A stretch of 6,043 bases of DNA from Bacteroidales bacterium UBA4318. GTDB lineage: Bacteria > Bacteroidota > Bacteroidia > Bacteroidales > UBA932. Location: the NCBI GenBank assembly GCA_002393895.1, contig DGUE01000128.1:1-6043 (forward strand), read 5' to 3'. Positions 5,666 through 6,043 of this stretch are shown here, piece by piece. Both the position numbers and the translations under genes were made by a program. The first letter of the stretch is position 1. The number at the start of each line of letters is the position of its first letter. The notes below the pieces were generated by a model that searched no databases, had not been told where the DNA came from, and worked only from the letters and a program-made list of their open reading frames with translations.

Positions 5666-6043
5666 AAAAGAACATCATAGCCCTGATTCCGGTAATAGTC
5701 CTGATAGCGCTGCTCGCCTTCGATATCAGCATTCTTGGCAGCGACTCCATCCAGGGAGCCAGCCAGGTGTCCCTGCTGTTTGCCTCCGGCATAGCCGTGT
5801 GGCTTGCGATGTGGCGTTTCAAGAAGCCCTGGAGCGCTTTTGAAGATGCCATCAAGGCCAACATAGGCAACATCACCTCCGCAATAGTGATACTGCTGCT
5901 GATAGGCGCCATCTCCGGCACCTGGACTATGAGCGGAATCGTGCCTACGATGATCTGCTATGGAGTGAAAGTGCTGTCGCCGTCCTTCTTCCTGCCGGCC
6001 GCCTGCATCATCTGCGCAGCGGTCTCTCTGATGCTGGGCAGCT
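5662..6043 (+). CDS. nhaC: NhaC-family Na+/H+ antiporter (5' part only)
   Basis: This inner-membrane secondary transporter would exchange Na+ for H+, for pH and sodium homeostasis. Only the first 127 codons plus one base are present before the window ends; full-length members are about 430-500 residues. The visible part starts MKKNIIALIPVIVLIALLAF, a first membrane helix, followed by a second near 35-51. After a cytoplasmic stretch (FKKPWSAFEDAIKANIG) comes the family's conserved region: a helix at about 72-86, then GTWTMSGIVPTMICYGVKVL (86-105), SPSFFLPAACIICA (106-119) and the start of the LGSS motif that reads GSSW in the family. It is divergent from obg and has its own probable promoter at 5574-5581. 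The start is the ATG at 5662; no in-frame upstream ATG competes. NhaC-family members can also carry other substrates (some exchange malate for lactate), so the precise ion pair is inferred. Confidence 0.9.
   Translation, partial: MKKNIIALIPVIVLIALLAFDISILGSDSIQGASQVSLLFASGIAVWLAMWRFKKPWSAFEDAIKANIGNITSAIVILLLIGAISGTWTMSGIVPTMICYGVKVLSPSFFLPAACIICAAVSLMLGS

Noticed and set aside
5625..5921. A 98-codon minus-strand frame inside the antiporter gene.
   Set aside because: It is antisense to a recognised NhaC coding region, and its translation looks like a shadow of that gene.

Overview
The window looks like a chromosomal housekeeping stretch from a fairly GC-rich member of the Bacteroidales (Bacteroidota). 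Three things suggest this: the gene order parA-parB-DUF5683-lytic transglycosylase, which I recall as typical of that order; protein sequences closest to the Bacteroides-type Obg, DUF5683 and NhaC proteins I remember; and exact TAnnTTTG boxes, the Bacteroidota -7 promoter element, ahead of genes in place of sigma70-type promoters. The species cannot be named from the sequence alone.

Layout: six genes lie head to tail on the minus strand and fill positions 1 to 5538 with almost no spacing. In transcription order they are obg (ribosome-associated GTPase), a PAP2-family membrane phosphatase, parA, parB, a DUF5683 membrane protein with a secretion signal, and an MltD-type lytic transglycosylase cut by the left edge. 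Junctions are a 4-base ATGA overlap (obg/PAP2), a 14-base gap (PAP2/parA), a short overlap (parA/parB), a 1-base overlap TGATG (parB/DUF5683) and a 1-base gap (DUF5683/mltD). This is the structure of one translationally coupled operon. A good promoter-like sequence inside the end of the PAP2 gene may also let the par half be transcribed separately.

Positions 5539-5661 form a divergent intergenic region with a -7 box facing each way. To its right, on the plus strand, is the 5' part of an NhaC-family Na+/H+ antiporter gene, cut by the right edge. Its leader contains a 19-codon open frame that overlaps the antiporter start codon.

Taken together, the operon joins ribosome assembly and growth control (Obg), chromosome segregation (ParA/ParB) and envelope work (PAP2 phosphatase, DUF5683 protein, peptidoglycan lytic enzyme). 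This link is inferred from gene order. I see no mobile element, CRISPR array, tRNA, rRNA or convincing parS site, and no clear sign of an undescribed system. The points most worth a second look are the internal parA promoter, the duplicated motif in the DUF5683 protein, the near-leaderless obg start and the small leader frame ahead of nhaC.
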